Source: DATARN01 sp036264135 (GTDB lineage: Bacteria > Actinomycetota > Acidimicrobiia > Acidimicrobiales > Palsa-688). From it: DNA of 19,092 bases. The DNA is taken from positions 1-19,092 of the forward strand of contig DATARN010000145.1 in the NCBI GenBank assembly GCA_036264135.1. Reading direction: 5' to 3'. The notes beneath the pieces are model-generated. The model did no database searches. It saw only the letters and a program-made list of their open reading frames with translations, and was not told where the DNA came from. Position numbers and translations under genes: made by a program. Below are positions 7,434 to 13,977 of the stretch, in pieces. How positions within the stretch are numbered: the first letter of the stretch is position 1; each line of letters begins with the position of its first letter.

Positions 7434-7858
7434 ACCGCCGCGCTCCTTCCCGCCTGCCGGCGGTCGAGCCATGACTGAAGGAAGACCGCCGCCGCGGCGG
7501 CGTCGACCTGGCGACGGGCCGTCCGGCTCCGGTGGCCGCCGCGCCGCAGTGCCTGGCCGGCGGTCACCGTCGAGAACCGCTCGTCGACGGTTTCGACCGG
7601 GACCTCGAGCACCCGGCGCAGGGCCTCGATTTCGTCGAGCACCAACGCCGCCGCCGGTCCCACCTCCCCGCTCAGGGAAAGGGGCAGCCCGATGACGGCG
7701 CCCACCGCGTCCTCCTCGGCGACGACGGCGGACAGGTCGGCCGGCCGGGTGACGACGCGAAGCGAGGTGGCGATTCGCTGTTGGGTGTCGGAAATGGCCA
7801 CTCCGACGCGGACCGAACCCAGGTCGAAACCGAGCACGCGGCCCACCTGCGGAATCAA
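7430..7858 (-). CDS. ruvX: RuvX/YqgF family Holliday-junction resolvase-like protein
   Basis: RNase H-fold nuclease-like protein of the YqgF family, linked to Holliday-junction resolution and to pre-16S rRNA processing. 142 residues, normal length. Likely catalytic acids are Asp12 in GFDLGSVRVGVAISD, Glu93 in VDERFSTV and Asp119 in the C-terminal VDAAAAAVFLQSWLD; the IGLPLSLSGEVGPAA loop is also typical. The start is TTG at 7858, forming a TTGA overlap with the alaS stop, with a weak GGGGA six to seven bases upstream. A GTG four codons downstream has no better ribosome-binding site. Translation is probably coupled to alaS. Confidence 0.92.
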   Translation of the reverse strand: MIPQVGRVLGFDLGSVRVGVAISDTQQRIATSLRVVTRPADLSAVVAEEDAVGAVIGLPLSLSGEVGPAAALVLDEIEALRRVLEVPVETVDERFSTVTAGQALRRGGHRSRTARRQVDAAAAAVFLQSWLDRRQAGRSAAV

Positions 7859-10467
7859 CGGGCGATCCCCAGGGCCTGGCGCACCAGGTCCAGTGCCTCG
7901 TCGAGCCGGCCGGGATCGCGCCCGCCGGCCATGGCCAACTCGGGGTTCTTGCCGCCGCCGCCCCCGCCGACCACCCGAGCCGCCTCGGCGATCAGTTCGG
8001 GCGCGGCCAGATCGGAACCCTTGGCTACCGCCGCCACGAGCGCCACCTTACCGGCGCCGGGACTGCCGCCGAGCACGACCGCCCGGACGCCGGGTTCGGC
8101 CCGCACGGTGACCGCCAACTCCTGGAGTTGGCGCTGCTCGACGCCGTCGCGGCGGGCCACCACCGCGCCGCCGTCAGCGGCCGCCTCGGCGGCCAGCGCC
8201 TTGGCCTGATCCCGCAGCGCCGCCTGGCGCACGCTTTTCAACTCGTCCTGGGTCGCTCGCAGCTCGCCCAGGCGGCGCTCGATGGCGGGCAGCAGTTCGT
8301 CGGGGCTGGCCTTGAGCAACTGGGCCGCCTGCCCGATCACCGTGGCATCGTGGCGCAACCGGGTCAGGGTGGCGGTGCCCGTCGTCGCCTCCAGGCGCCG
8401 CAGGTTGGCGCCGATCGACTGCTCCGACACGATCCGCACCGGGCCGATCTGGCCGGTAGCCGTCACGTGGGTGCCGCCGCACAGTTCCATCGACCGGCTG
8501 CCCGCCCGCACCACTCGGACGTGCTCGCCGTACTTGTCACCGAAAAAGGCGATGGCGCCCAGCTTGTCGGCCTCGGTTTTCGCCATCTCCGTGGCCTCGA
8601 CCGGCTCGTCGGTGAGAATCCGGTCGTTGACCAGGTCCTCGACCCGGGCAATCTCGTCGGCGGCCATGGGCCCGTAGTGGCTGAAGTCGAACCGGAGCCG
8701 GTCGGGCGCGACCAGCGACCCCGCCTGCTTGACGTGCTCTCCCAGCACCTCCCGAAGGGCGGCATGCAGCAGGTGGGTGCCGGTGTGGTTGCGGCGAATG
8801 GCGGCCCGCCGGTCGGCGTCGATGGCGGCCTCGGCCTCCTGGCCGGGGGTGATGGCCCCGCGAAGCAGCACGGCGGTGTGGCGGTGGATGCCCGGCAAGG
8901 CGTAGGTGGTGTCCAGCACGTTCGCCGCCCCCGTGGCCGTCGTGATCAGCCCGGTGTCGCCGACCTGGCCGCCCCCCTCGGCATAGAAGGGGGTGCGGTC
9001 GAGGAAGATCTCGACGTGGGGCAGATGGGGCGCGTCGCTCCCGGCCGGCGCGGCGATGGGGAGCACGGCCAGCACCCGGGCGGTCGCCACTTCCTCGGTG
9101 TAACCCAGGAATTGCGTCGGGCCGAACTCGTCGACCAGCTCGCGGTAGGCCGCGGCGTGGGGAGCCACCTCCGCCCCCTTTTTCCCCCCCTCCTTCGACT
9201 GCTGGCGCTGGCGGGCCATGGCCTCGGCGAAGCCCTCCTCGTCGACGGCCACGCCTTTTTCGCCCGCGATCTCCCGGGTCAACTCGATGGGGAAGCCGTG
9301 CGTGTCGTGCAGCCGGAATGCCACCGCCCCCGATATCACCCCCGCCCCCAGGGCCTCGTCGAGCATGGCCAGACCGGCGTGCAGGGTGGCTCGGAACCGC
9401 TGCTCCTCCCGGGTCACCACCCCGGTGATGAACTCCTCGTTCTTGCGCAGGTCGGGGTAGGCCTCCCCCATGACGTCGACGGTGGCGTGCACCAGCGCCG
9501 GCGTCACCGTGTCCTCGACGCCGAGCTGGAACGCCTGGCGCACGGCGCGGCGGATCAGCCGGCGCAGCACGTAGCCGCGGTCCTCGTTGCTCGGGAAGAC
9601 GCCGTCGTTGACCAGGAAGGTCATGGAGCGGGCGTGGTCGGCCAGGATGCGCAGCGCCACGTCGACCTCGTCGTCGTCGCCGTAGGTTCTCCCGGTGGCG
9701 GCCTCGGCGGCGGCAATGACCGGCCGTACCGTGTCGGTGTCCCACGCCGAGCCGACGCCCTGGAGGATCGACAGCGTCCGTTCGAGGCCGAGGCCGGTGT
9801 CGATGTTGGGTTTGGGCAGCGGCAGCAGCGTGCCGTCGGACTGGCGGTCGTACTGCATGAACACCAGGTTCCAGAACTCCAGGTAGCGCTCCTCGCCGCC
9901 GTGCGCCGGGCCGCCCTCGGCCCCGTAGGCCGGGCCGCGGTCATAGAAGATCTCCGAGCACGGGCCGCACGGGCCGGTGTCGCCCATCTCCCAGAAGTTG
10001 TCCGCCCCGAGGCGCTGGATGCGCTCGGCGGGAACGCCGATGCGGTCGCGCCAGATGGCGGCGGCGTCGTCGTCGGTCTCGTACACCGTGACCCAGATCC
10101 GGTCGGGCTCGAAACCGAGCACCTCGGTGACGAACTCCCAGGCGAAGGCGATGGCCTCCTGCTTGAAGTAGTCCCCGAAGCTCCAGTTGCCCAGCATCTC
10201 GAAGAACGTGAAGTGGCGGGTGGTGCGGCCGATGAGCTCGATGTCGTCATGCTTGCCCTTGATCCGCACACACTTCTGGCACGAGGTGGCGGTGCTGTGG
10301 GGCGGGAGCTCCTCGGCCAGCAGGTAGGGCAGGAACTGGTTCATGCCCGCGTTGGTGAACAGCGGGGCCCTGGGATGGTGCGGGATCAACCCGGAGGATG
10401 GGAAGACCGCGTGGCCCCGCTCGGCAAAGAACTCGGTGTACGCGCGCCGGAGCCGGTTGGCATCCAT
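7855..10467 (-). CDS. alaS: Alanyl-tRNA synthetase
   Basis: Class II synthetase that charges tRNA-Ala and hydrolyses mischarged Ser/Gly-tRNA. 870 residues, full length. The N-terminal catalytic core has FTNAGMNQF (37-45), CVRIKGKHDD (66-75), TFFEMLGNWSFGDYFK (87-102) and NIDTGLGLER (221-230). The editing domain has its zinc ligands HTGTH (561-565) and CGGTH (663-667). The C-terminal oligomerisation domain ends with the glycine-rich GGGGGGKNPELAMAGG (834-849). The ATG at 10467 matches the usual family N-terminus. There is no Shine-Dalgarno sequence, and CGGTAGGCTCACC lies just upstream (10473-10485), which may be a promoter for a near-leaderless transcript. Confidence 0.97.
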   Translation of the reverse strand: MDANRLRRAYTEFFAERGHAVFPSSGLIPHHPRAPLFTNAGMNQFLPYLLAEELPPHSTATSCQKCVRIKGKHDDIELIGRTTRHFTFFEMLGNWSFGDYFKQEAIAFAWEFVTEVLGFEPDRIWVTVYETDDDAAAIWRDRIGVPAERIQRLGADNFWEMGDTGPCGPCSEIFYDRGPAYGAEGGPAHGGEERYLEFWNLVFMQYDRQSDGTLLPLPKPNIDTGLGLERTLSILQGVGSAWDTDTVRPVIAAAEAATGRTYGDDDEVDVALRILADHARSMTFLVNDGVFPSNEDRGYVLRRLIRRAVRQAFQLGVEDTVTPALVHATVDVMGEAYPDLRKNEEFITGVVTREEQRFRATLHAGLAMLDEALGAGVISGAVAFRLHDTHGFPIELTREIAGEKGVAVDEEGFAEAMARQRQQSKEGGKKGAEVAPHAAAYRELVDEFGPTQFLGYTEEVATARVLAVLPIAAPAGSDAPHLPHVEIFLDRTPFYAEGGGQVGDTGLITTATGAANVLDTTYALPGIHRHTAVLLRGAITPGQEAEAAIDADRRAAIRRNHTGTHLLHAALREVLGEHVKQAGSLVAPDRLRFDFSHYGPMAADEIARVEDLVNDRILTDEPVEATEMAKTEADKLGAIAFFGDKYGEHVRVVRAGSRSMELCGGTHVTATGQIGPVRIVSEQSIGANLRRLEATTGTATLTRLRHDATVIGQAAQLLKASPDELLPAIERRLGELRATQDELKSVRQAALRDQAKALAAEAAADGGAVVARRDGVEQRQLQELAVTVRAEPGVRAVVLGGSPGAGKVALVAAVAKGSDLAAPELIAEAARVVGGGGGGKNPELAMAGGRDPGRLDEALDLVRQALGIAR

Positions 10468-10472
10468 GACGC

Positions 10473-10485
10473 GGTGAGCCTACCG
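10473..10485 (-). promoter_or_regulatory. TAGGCT -10-like element before alaS
   Basis: CGGTAGGCTCACC on the minus strand ends 5 bases before the alaS ATG; TAGGCT (10477-10482) fits the actinobacterial TAnnnT -10 pattern, nine bases before the ATG. The same motif, 12 of 13 bases identical, precedes the DUF948 gene. No -35 hexamer is recognisable. Its TAG doubles as the stop codon of the upstream gene. Promoter function is inferred. Confidence 0.4.
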
Positions 10486-10779
10486 CCGGGCCGTCCCTCC
10501 GCTGGTGGGGGTTTCTCCGGTCGCGGCCGGAGGCCGGGGCGGGTAGCGGGCGTCGAGCCGGGCCTGGAGCTCCGCCTCTCGCTGGCGCATGGCCAGCCGG
10601 CCGTCGGCCACCGCCTCCTTGATGCGGGCCGGCCCGTGCTGGGCGGCGCGGGCCACGCCGGCACTGACGCGTGCCGGCATGAGGCGCTCCAGTTTCTGCT
10701 TGACCGTGCGGGTGACCCACCATGAGCCCCCGAAGCCGAGCGACGCCCCGACGAGCAGCCAGAACAGCCGCTTGAACAT
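10480..10779 (-). CDS. Small membrane protein, DUF6167-like
   Basis: 99 residues: one transmembrane helix at about 5-23 (LFWLLVGASLGFGGSWWV), a basic stretch (TRTVKQKLERLMP), then a charged helical region (about 48-78) and a Pro/Thr-rich end. Nothing catalytic is visible. Location between a DUF948 gene and alaS matches the actinobacterial family annotated DUF6167; function is unknown. The ATG at 10779 has GGGAGGT 9 bases upstream and lies 5 bases after the preceding stop. There are 12 bases to alaS. Confidence 0.8.
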   Translation of the reverse strand: MFKRLFWLLVGASLGFGGSWWVTRTVKQKLERLMPARVSAGVARAAQHGPARIKEAVADGRLAMRQREAELQARLDARYPPRPPAATGETPTSGGTARR

Positions 10780-10784
10780 GGTGT

Positions 10785-11195
10785 TCAGACCTCCCGTGCG
10801 GCCCGGCGGAGGCGACGGGCCGCCTTGCGGGTCCCGGTCCCGAAGGCCAGGACCTTGACGACCGGATGGGCCAGGGTCTGGAACGCCAGACGCGACGCCG
10901 AATCCACCCTCTCGGTCACCGACTCGGCGGTGTCGAGGAGGCCGTCGGCCCGTTCCAACTCGTGGCTGGCCAGGCCCACGGCGGCGCGCATCTCGGTCAT
11001 CAAGGCCACGCTCTCCCGGCGCAGCTCGTCGGCCGCGGCCCGCATCGCCCGCATGGTGCGGCTCAGGTACCACACCACTGCCAGCAGGCACATGACGACC
11101 ACGGTGGCCACGACCGTCACGCCGATGGCCACAGTGGGTGCGCCGCTGGTGGCCACGGTGGCGGCCAGCATGTGGGGACCGGTCGCCACGCTCAT
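10785..11195 (-). CDS. DUF948 family single-pass membrane protein
   Basis: 136 residues: a short N-terminus, one transmembrane helix at about 21-44, then a long predicted amphipathic/coiled helix (48-105, with heptad-like E/R/L spacing) and a basic C-terminus (RKAARRLRRAARE). This is the layout of DUF948 proteins, which commonly precede the DUF6167-alaS pair in actinobacteria; role unknown. The ATG at 11195 has no Shine-Dalgarno sequence, but a TAGGCT -10-like hexamer ends 8 bases before it, so a very short or absent leader is likely. It is divergent from the glycoside hydrolase gene across 57 bases. Confidence 0.8.
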   Translation of the reverse strand: MSVATGPHMLAATVATSGAPTVAIGVTVVATVVVMCLLAVVWYLSRTMRAMRAAADELRRESVALMTEMRAAVGLASHELERADGLLDTAESVTERVDSASRLAFQTLAHPVVKVLAFGTGTRKAARRLRRAAREV

Positions 11196-11199
11196 CCCG

Positions 11200-11212
11200 G
11201 GCGAGCCTACCG
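11200..11212 (-). promoter_or_regulatory. TAGGCT -10-like element before the DUF948 gene
   Basis: CGGTAGGCTCGCC on the minus strand, with TAGGCT at 11204-11209, lies 4 bases before the ATG. It is nearly identical to the motif before alaS. It lies in the 57-base divergent gap 11196-11252, which otherwise shows only a short CCGCC/GGCGG inverted repeat (11215-11228). No -35 is recognisable. Predicted to start the long minus-strand operon. Confidence 0.4.
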
Positions 11213-11252
11213 TCCCGCCTCCCGGCGGCGTGGTGGCGGCGCGGGGACCACA

Positions 11253-12665
11253 ATGGCGCCCATGACACCGCAGGAGGACCTGGCGCTACCGGCGGCCCTG
11301 GCGCTCCCGCCGGACCTCGAAATCGGCGTGGCCACCTCGGCGTGGCAGATCGAGGGCGCCGTCGCCGAGCGGGGCCGGTGCATCTGGGACGACTTTGCCG
11401 AGCGCCCCGGAACCATCGCCGACGGCAGTACCGGCGAGCCGGCGTGCGACCACGTCCACCGGCTGGAGGAAGACCTCGACGTCATGGCCCGTCTCGGCGT
11501 CGACGCCTACCGCTTCTCGATCTCCTGGCCCCGGGTGATGCCGCAGGGCACCGGGTCGACCTCCCCGGCGGGACTGGACTTCTACGACCGGCTGGTCGAC
11601 GGCCTCCTGGCGCGGGGCATCGCCCCGGTGGTGACCCTGTACCACTGGGACCTGCCGAGCCCACTGCAGGAGGGTGGCGGCTGGGCGGGGCGCGCCGTGG
11701 CCGGCCACTTCGCCGAGTACGCCGGCGTGGTCGCCGAGCGCCTGGCCGACCGGGTGGCCCGCTGGGCCACCCTCAACGAGCCGTGGTGCTCGGCGTTCCT
11801 GGGCCACGCCGCGGGGGTCCACGCTCCCGGCTGGCGTGACGGGGCCGCGGCGTTCCGGGCGGCGCACCATCTGCTGCTGGGCCACGGGTGGGCCGTCGAG
11901 CAGCTTCGGGGTCGTGGCGCCCGTGAGGTGGGCATCGTCCTCAATCTCATGCCCGTGGTCGCCTCCACCGGCGCCTCCACTGGCGACGCCGCCGGCGCGG
12001 CCGCCGCCGAGCACGTGGATGACATCCAGAACCACCTCTTCCTCGAGCCCCTCGCCGGCCGCCCGGTACCGGCCCGGCTGGTTGCCCGCACCCAGGGGTT
12101 GACCGACTGGTCGTTCGTCCAGCCGGGCGACGAGAAGGTGATGGCGGCGCCGCTCGACTGGCTGGGCGTCAACTACTACACGGTGGGTCGGGTGGCGTCG
12201 GGATGGCCCGCCGGGGGCGCCGGCCCGGGTGAGCAGGAGGCCGCCTTTCCCGGCGCCCCGCCGATGCACTTCACCCCCCAGCCCCCCATGACGGAAATGG
12301 GCTGGGAGATCTCGCCGCCGGGCCTGGTGGCGGCCTTGCGTCTGGCCCACCAGGCCCTGCCCGAGTTGGATCTCTGGGTCACCGAGAACGGTGCCGCCAC
12401 CCGCGAGGACGATGACGGCACCGCAGTGCACGACCCCGAGCGCATCACCTACCTGCGCGATCACCTCGACGCCGTGCTGACGGCCCGCCAGGCCGGGCTG
12501 CCGGTTCGGGGGTACTACGTGTGGTCGTTGATGGACAACCTGGAGTGGGCCTTCGGCTGGACGAAGCGCTTCGGGCTGGTACGCGTGGAGGAGGGGCGCC
12601 AGCAACGTCGCGAGAAGGACAGCGCAATGTGGTTACGCCAAACGTTGGCCCGGCGGCGTTCCTAA
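11253..12665 (+). CDS. Family 1 glycoside hydrolase (beta-glucosidase type)
   Basis: Retaining beta-glycosidase expected to release glucose from the non-reducing end of beta-glucosides. 470 residues, full length, no signal peptide, hence cytoplasmic. GH1 landmarks: ATSAWQIEGA (27-36), RFSISWPRVMP (87-97), YHWDLPSPLQ (130-139), acid/base Glu176 in TLNEPW, NYYT (307-310), nucleophile Glu378 in VTENGA, and GYYVWSLMDNLEWAFGW with KRFGLV near the end. The ATG at 11253 has GGGGA nearby; another ATG three codons on is possible. It is followed after 86 bases by a LacI-type regulator and a sugar importer, so it probably processes an imported saccharide. The exact substrate cannot be read from the sequence; bglA/bglB/bglC names would all be guesses. 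Confidence 0.93.
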   Translation: MAPMTPQEDLALPAALALPPDLEIGVATSAWQIEGAVAERGRCIWDDFAERPGTIADGSTGEPACDHVHRLEEDLDVMARLGVDAYRFSISWPRVMPQGTGSTSPAGLDFYDRLVDGLLARGIAPVVTLYHWDLPSPLQEGGGWAGRAVAGHFAEYAGVVAERLADRVARWATLNEPWCSAFLGHAAGVHAPGWRDGAAAFRAAHHLLLGHGWAVEQLRGRGAREVGIVLNLMPVVASTGASTGDAAGAAAAEHVDDIQNHLFLEPLAGRPVPARLVARTQGLTDWSFVQPGDEKVMAAPLDWLGVNYYTVGRVASGWPAGGAGPGEQEAAFPGAPPMHFTPQPPMTEMGWEISPPGLVAALRLAHQALPELDLWVTENGAATREDDDGTAVHDPERITYLRDHLDAVLTARQAGLPVRGYYVWSLMDNLEWAFGWTKRFGLVRVEEGRQQRREKDSAMWLRQTLARRRS

Positions 12666-12666
12666 A

Positions 12667-12704
12667 CACCGCGGGCGATATCGGCGGTGACGCGAAGCCG
12701 TCAC
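12667..12704. other. Two overlapping inverted repeats between the GH1 gene and lacI
   Basis: CACCGC (12667-12672) pairs with GCGGTG (12684-12689), enclosing the palindrome CGATATCG (12676-12683). GTGACG (12687-12692) pairs with CGTCAC (12699-12704) across a 6-base loop. The two stems share the bases GTG at 12687-12689 and so cannot both form completely. No T-tract follows, so an intrinsic terminator is not supported. The rest of the 12666-12751 gap holds the lacI -10, operator and ribosome-binding site. Confidence 0.4.
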
Positions 12705-12718
12705 GTTCCGAACCGCTA

Positions 12719-12732
12719 TGTTAGCGTTTGCA
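12719..12732 (+). promoter_or_regulatory. LacI-type operator (autoregulatory) overlapping the lacI -10
   Basis: TGTTAGCGTTTGCA fits the LacI/CcpA-type pattern TGNNANCGNTNNCA. A -10-like TATGTT lies at 12717-12722, overlapping its left edge. It agrees with the operator before the binding-protein gene at 11 of 14 positions and has the same 2-base offset from the -10. It lies 20 bases before the repressor's GTG, so autorepression is expected. No convincing -35 hexamer is seen. Confidence 0.7.
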
Positions 12733-12751
12733 GGCTGGGGAGGGACCGCGC

Positions 12752-13753
12752 GTGACCATTACCATCCGTGATGTCGCCCGGGAGGCGGGCGTGTCGACGG
12801 CGACGGTGTCGCGCGCCCTGCGGGGGTTGGGCAACGTCGACCCGGTGACCAGGGAGCACATCCGCCGCGTCGCCGATCGGCTCGACTACGTCATCTCCCC
12901 GACCGCCTCGCGCCTCGCCGGGGGGCGCACGGGCGCGGTGGCGGTGATTTCGCCCCACATCTCCAAGTGGTATTTCGCCACCGCCCTGGCCGGCGTGGAA
13001 CGGGTCATGCGGGAGTCCGACATCGACCTTCTCGTCCACACCGTGGGCGACGCCCCGCATCCCCAGCCCACCCTGGCCGAGCGCCGGATGCGCTCCCGGG
13101 TCGACGGTGTGCTGGTGCTCGGAACGCTCGGTGACAGCGCCGACGTGTCGGCCCTGATGGAGCGGATGTTCCCCTTGGCGCTGGTGGGCACCCGCCGCGA
13201 CGGGGTGTCGAGCGTGGCCATCGATGACGTCGAGGGGGCCCGGATGGGCACCCAACACCTGGTCAACCTGGGCCACAGGCGGATCGGTCTCATCGGTGGC
13301 CGGCCGGGAAACGCACCGTTTCAACCGGAAGAGGATCGCCGAGCCGGCTTCACCGAGGTCCTGGAAGCCGCTGGGCTGTGTGTTGACCTGCGCCTCCAGG
13401 TACCGGGCAACTTCACCACCGCCGGCGGCGAAGACGCCATGAACACCCTGCTGGCCCAGTCGGCGCCGCCGACTGCGGTGTTCGCCCTGTCCGACGAGAT
13501 GGCGTACGGGGCCATGCGGGCCCTGCGGCGCCACGGGATGCGGGCCGGCCATGACCTGGCCCTGGTCGGCTTCGACGGCCACGACATGGCCGATCTCATG
13601 GAGCTCACCACGGTGAGCCAGCCCGTCGAGGACCTGGGGGAGCAAGGGGCCCGCAACCTGCTCTCCGTCCTGGCGGATCCCGACGGTGTGGGCGTGGAAC
13701 GGACCCTCCCGACGACGTTGCAGGTACGAGCCTCGTCGGCCCCGCCGCGCTAG
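12752..13753 (+). CDS. LacI-family transcriptional repressor
   Basis: 333 residues. N-terminal helix-turn-helix (about 3-24: TITIRDVAREAGVSTATVSRAL), a hinge-helix region (49-61, SPTASRLAGGRTG), then the periplasmic-binding-protein-like ligand domain with AVAVISPHISKWYFATALAGVE, VDGVLVLGT, GHRRIGLIGG (about residues 171-180) and the AVFALSDEMAYGAMRALRRHG...DLALVGFDGHD block. GTG at 12752 is chosen because GGGGAGGG lies 7 bases upstream; an upstream in-frame TTG at 12728 lies in the operator and is rejected. Family members dissociate from DNA when a sugar binds. The two matching operators and position immediately before the importer indicate it regulates itself and the transporter; the inducer is unknown. 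Confidence 0.93.
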   Translation: MTITIRDVAREAGVSTATVSRALRGLGNVDPVTREHIRRVADRLDYVISPTASRLAGGRTGAVAVISPHISKWYFATALAGVERVMRESDIDLLVHTVGDAPHPQPTLAERRMRSRVDGVLVLGTLGDSADVSALMERMFPLALVGTRRDGVSSVAIDDVEGARMGTQHLVNLGHRRIGLIGGRPGNAPFQPEEDRRAGFTEVLEAAGLCVDLRLQVPGNFTTAGGEDAMNTLLAQSAPPTAVFALSDEMAYGAMRALRRHGMRAGHDLALVGFDGHDMADLMELTTVSQPVEDLGEQGARNLLSVLADPDGVGVERTLPTTLQVRASSAPPR

Positions 13754-13773
13754 TCCTTCCGGCCGCGGGTCGA

Positions 13774-13845
13774 GGCGCCAGTCCGGCGGGCACGGCGGGC
13801 GCCAGCGCGGCGGGCACGGCGGGCCCAACGCGGCGGGCGCAGGCG
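13774..13845. repeat. Degenerate ~24-bp tandem repeat between lacI and the importer
   Basis: Units begin CGGCGGGCACGGCGGGC at 13784 and 13808 (17 identical bases, period 24), with a partial third unit at 13831 and the 8-mer GGCGCCAG repeated at 13774 and 13798. The plus strand holds five GGG runs between 13788 and 13837. This occupies about a third of the 224-base gap 13754-13977; the rest carries the GACTTT motifs, the promoter and the operator described separately. Confidence 0.65.
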
Positions 13846-13895
13846 ACTTTTTGGCACCTCCGTACTGGGGCGACTTTCTCGCTTTCCGAAAGTCC

Positions 13896-13925
13896 TTGAT
13901 CCCTGACAGCGGCTGCACATATGAT
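13896..13925 (+). promoter_or_regulatory. Promoter of the sugar importer operon
   Basis: TTGATC (13896-13901) and TATGAT (13920-13925) are separated by 18 bases, a good housekeeping-sigma promoter (4 and 5 of 6 consensus matches). The predicted transcription start is near 13932, inside the LacI-type operator, giving a leader of about 46 bases. Confidence 0.7.
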
Positions 13926-13935
13926 AGCGCTTACA
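13922..13935 (+). promoter_or_regulatory. LacI-type operator overlapping the importer promoter
   Basis: TGATAGCGCTTACA has a palindromic core (TGNNAGCGCTNNCA) and matches the LacI/CcpA-type operator consensus. It overlaps the -10 and predicted start site, the standard position for repression by occlusion. It resembles the known CebR operator of Streptomyces (TGGGAGCGCTCCCA) in the core and outer TG/CA, but not in the flanking positions. Confidence 0.78.
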
Positions 13936-13977
13936 TGCAGGGGGGGATCCTTGCTTGTGTTCCAACAAGGAGGAGAT

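Noticed and set aside
8128..10725. 865-codon open frame antisense to alaS
   Set aside because: It mirrors alaS codons in GC-rich DNA, its predicted protein is low complexity (G/V/H/D/Q-rich) and shows no domain, and alaS itself is full of family motifs.
12714..12726. Everted palindrome CGCTA-TGT-TAGCG as the lacI operator
   Set aside because: It is perfect, but the 14-mer shifted 5 bases right matches the aglE operator in sequence and in offset from the -10, so the palindrome is probably partly coincidental; it is kept only as a secondary possibility.
13921..13977. Upstream ATG for aglE at 13921
   Set aside because: It lies before the predicted transcription start and inside the operator; it would bury the lipoprotein signal behind 19 extra residues.
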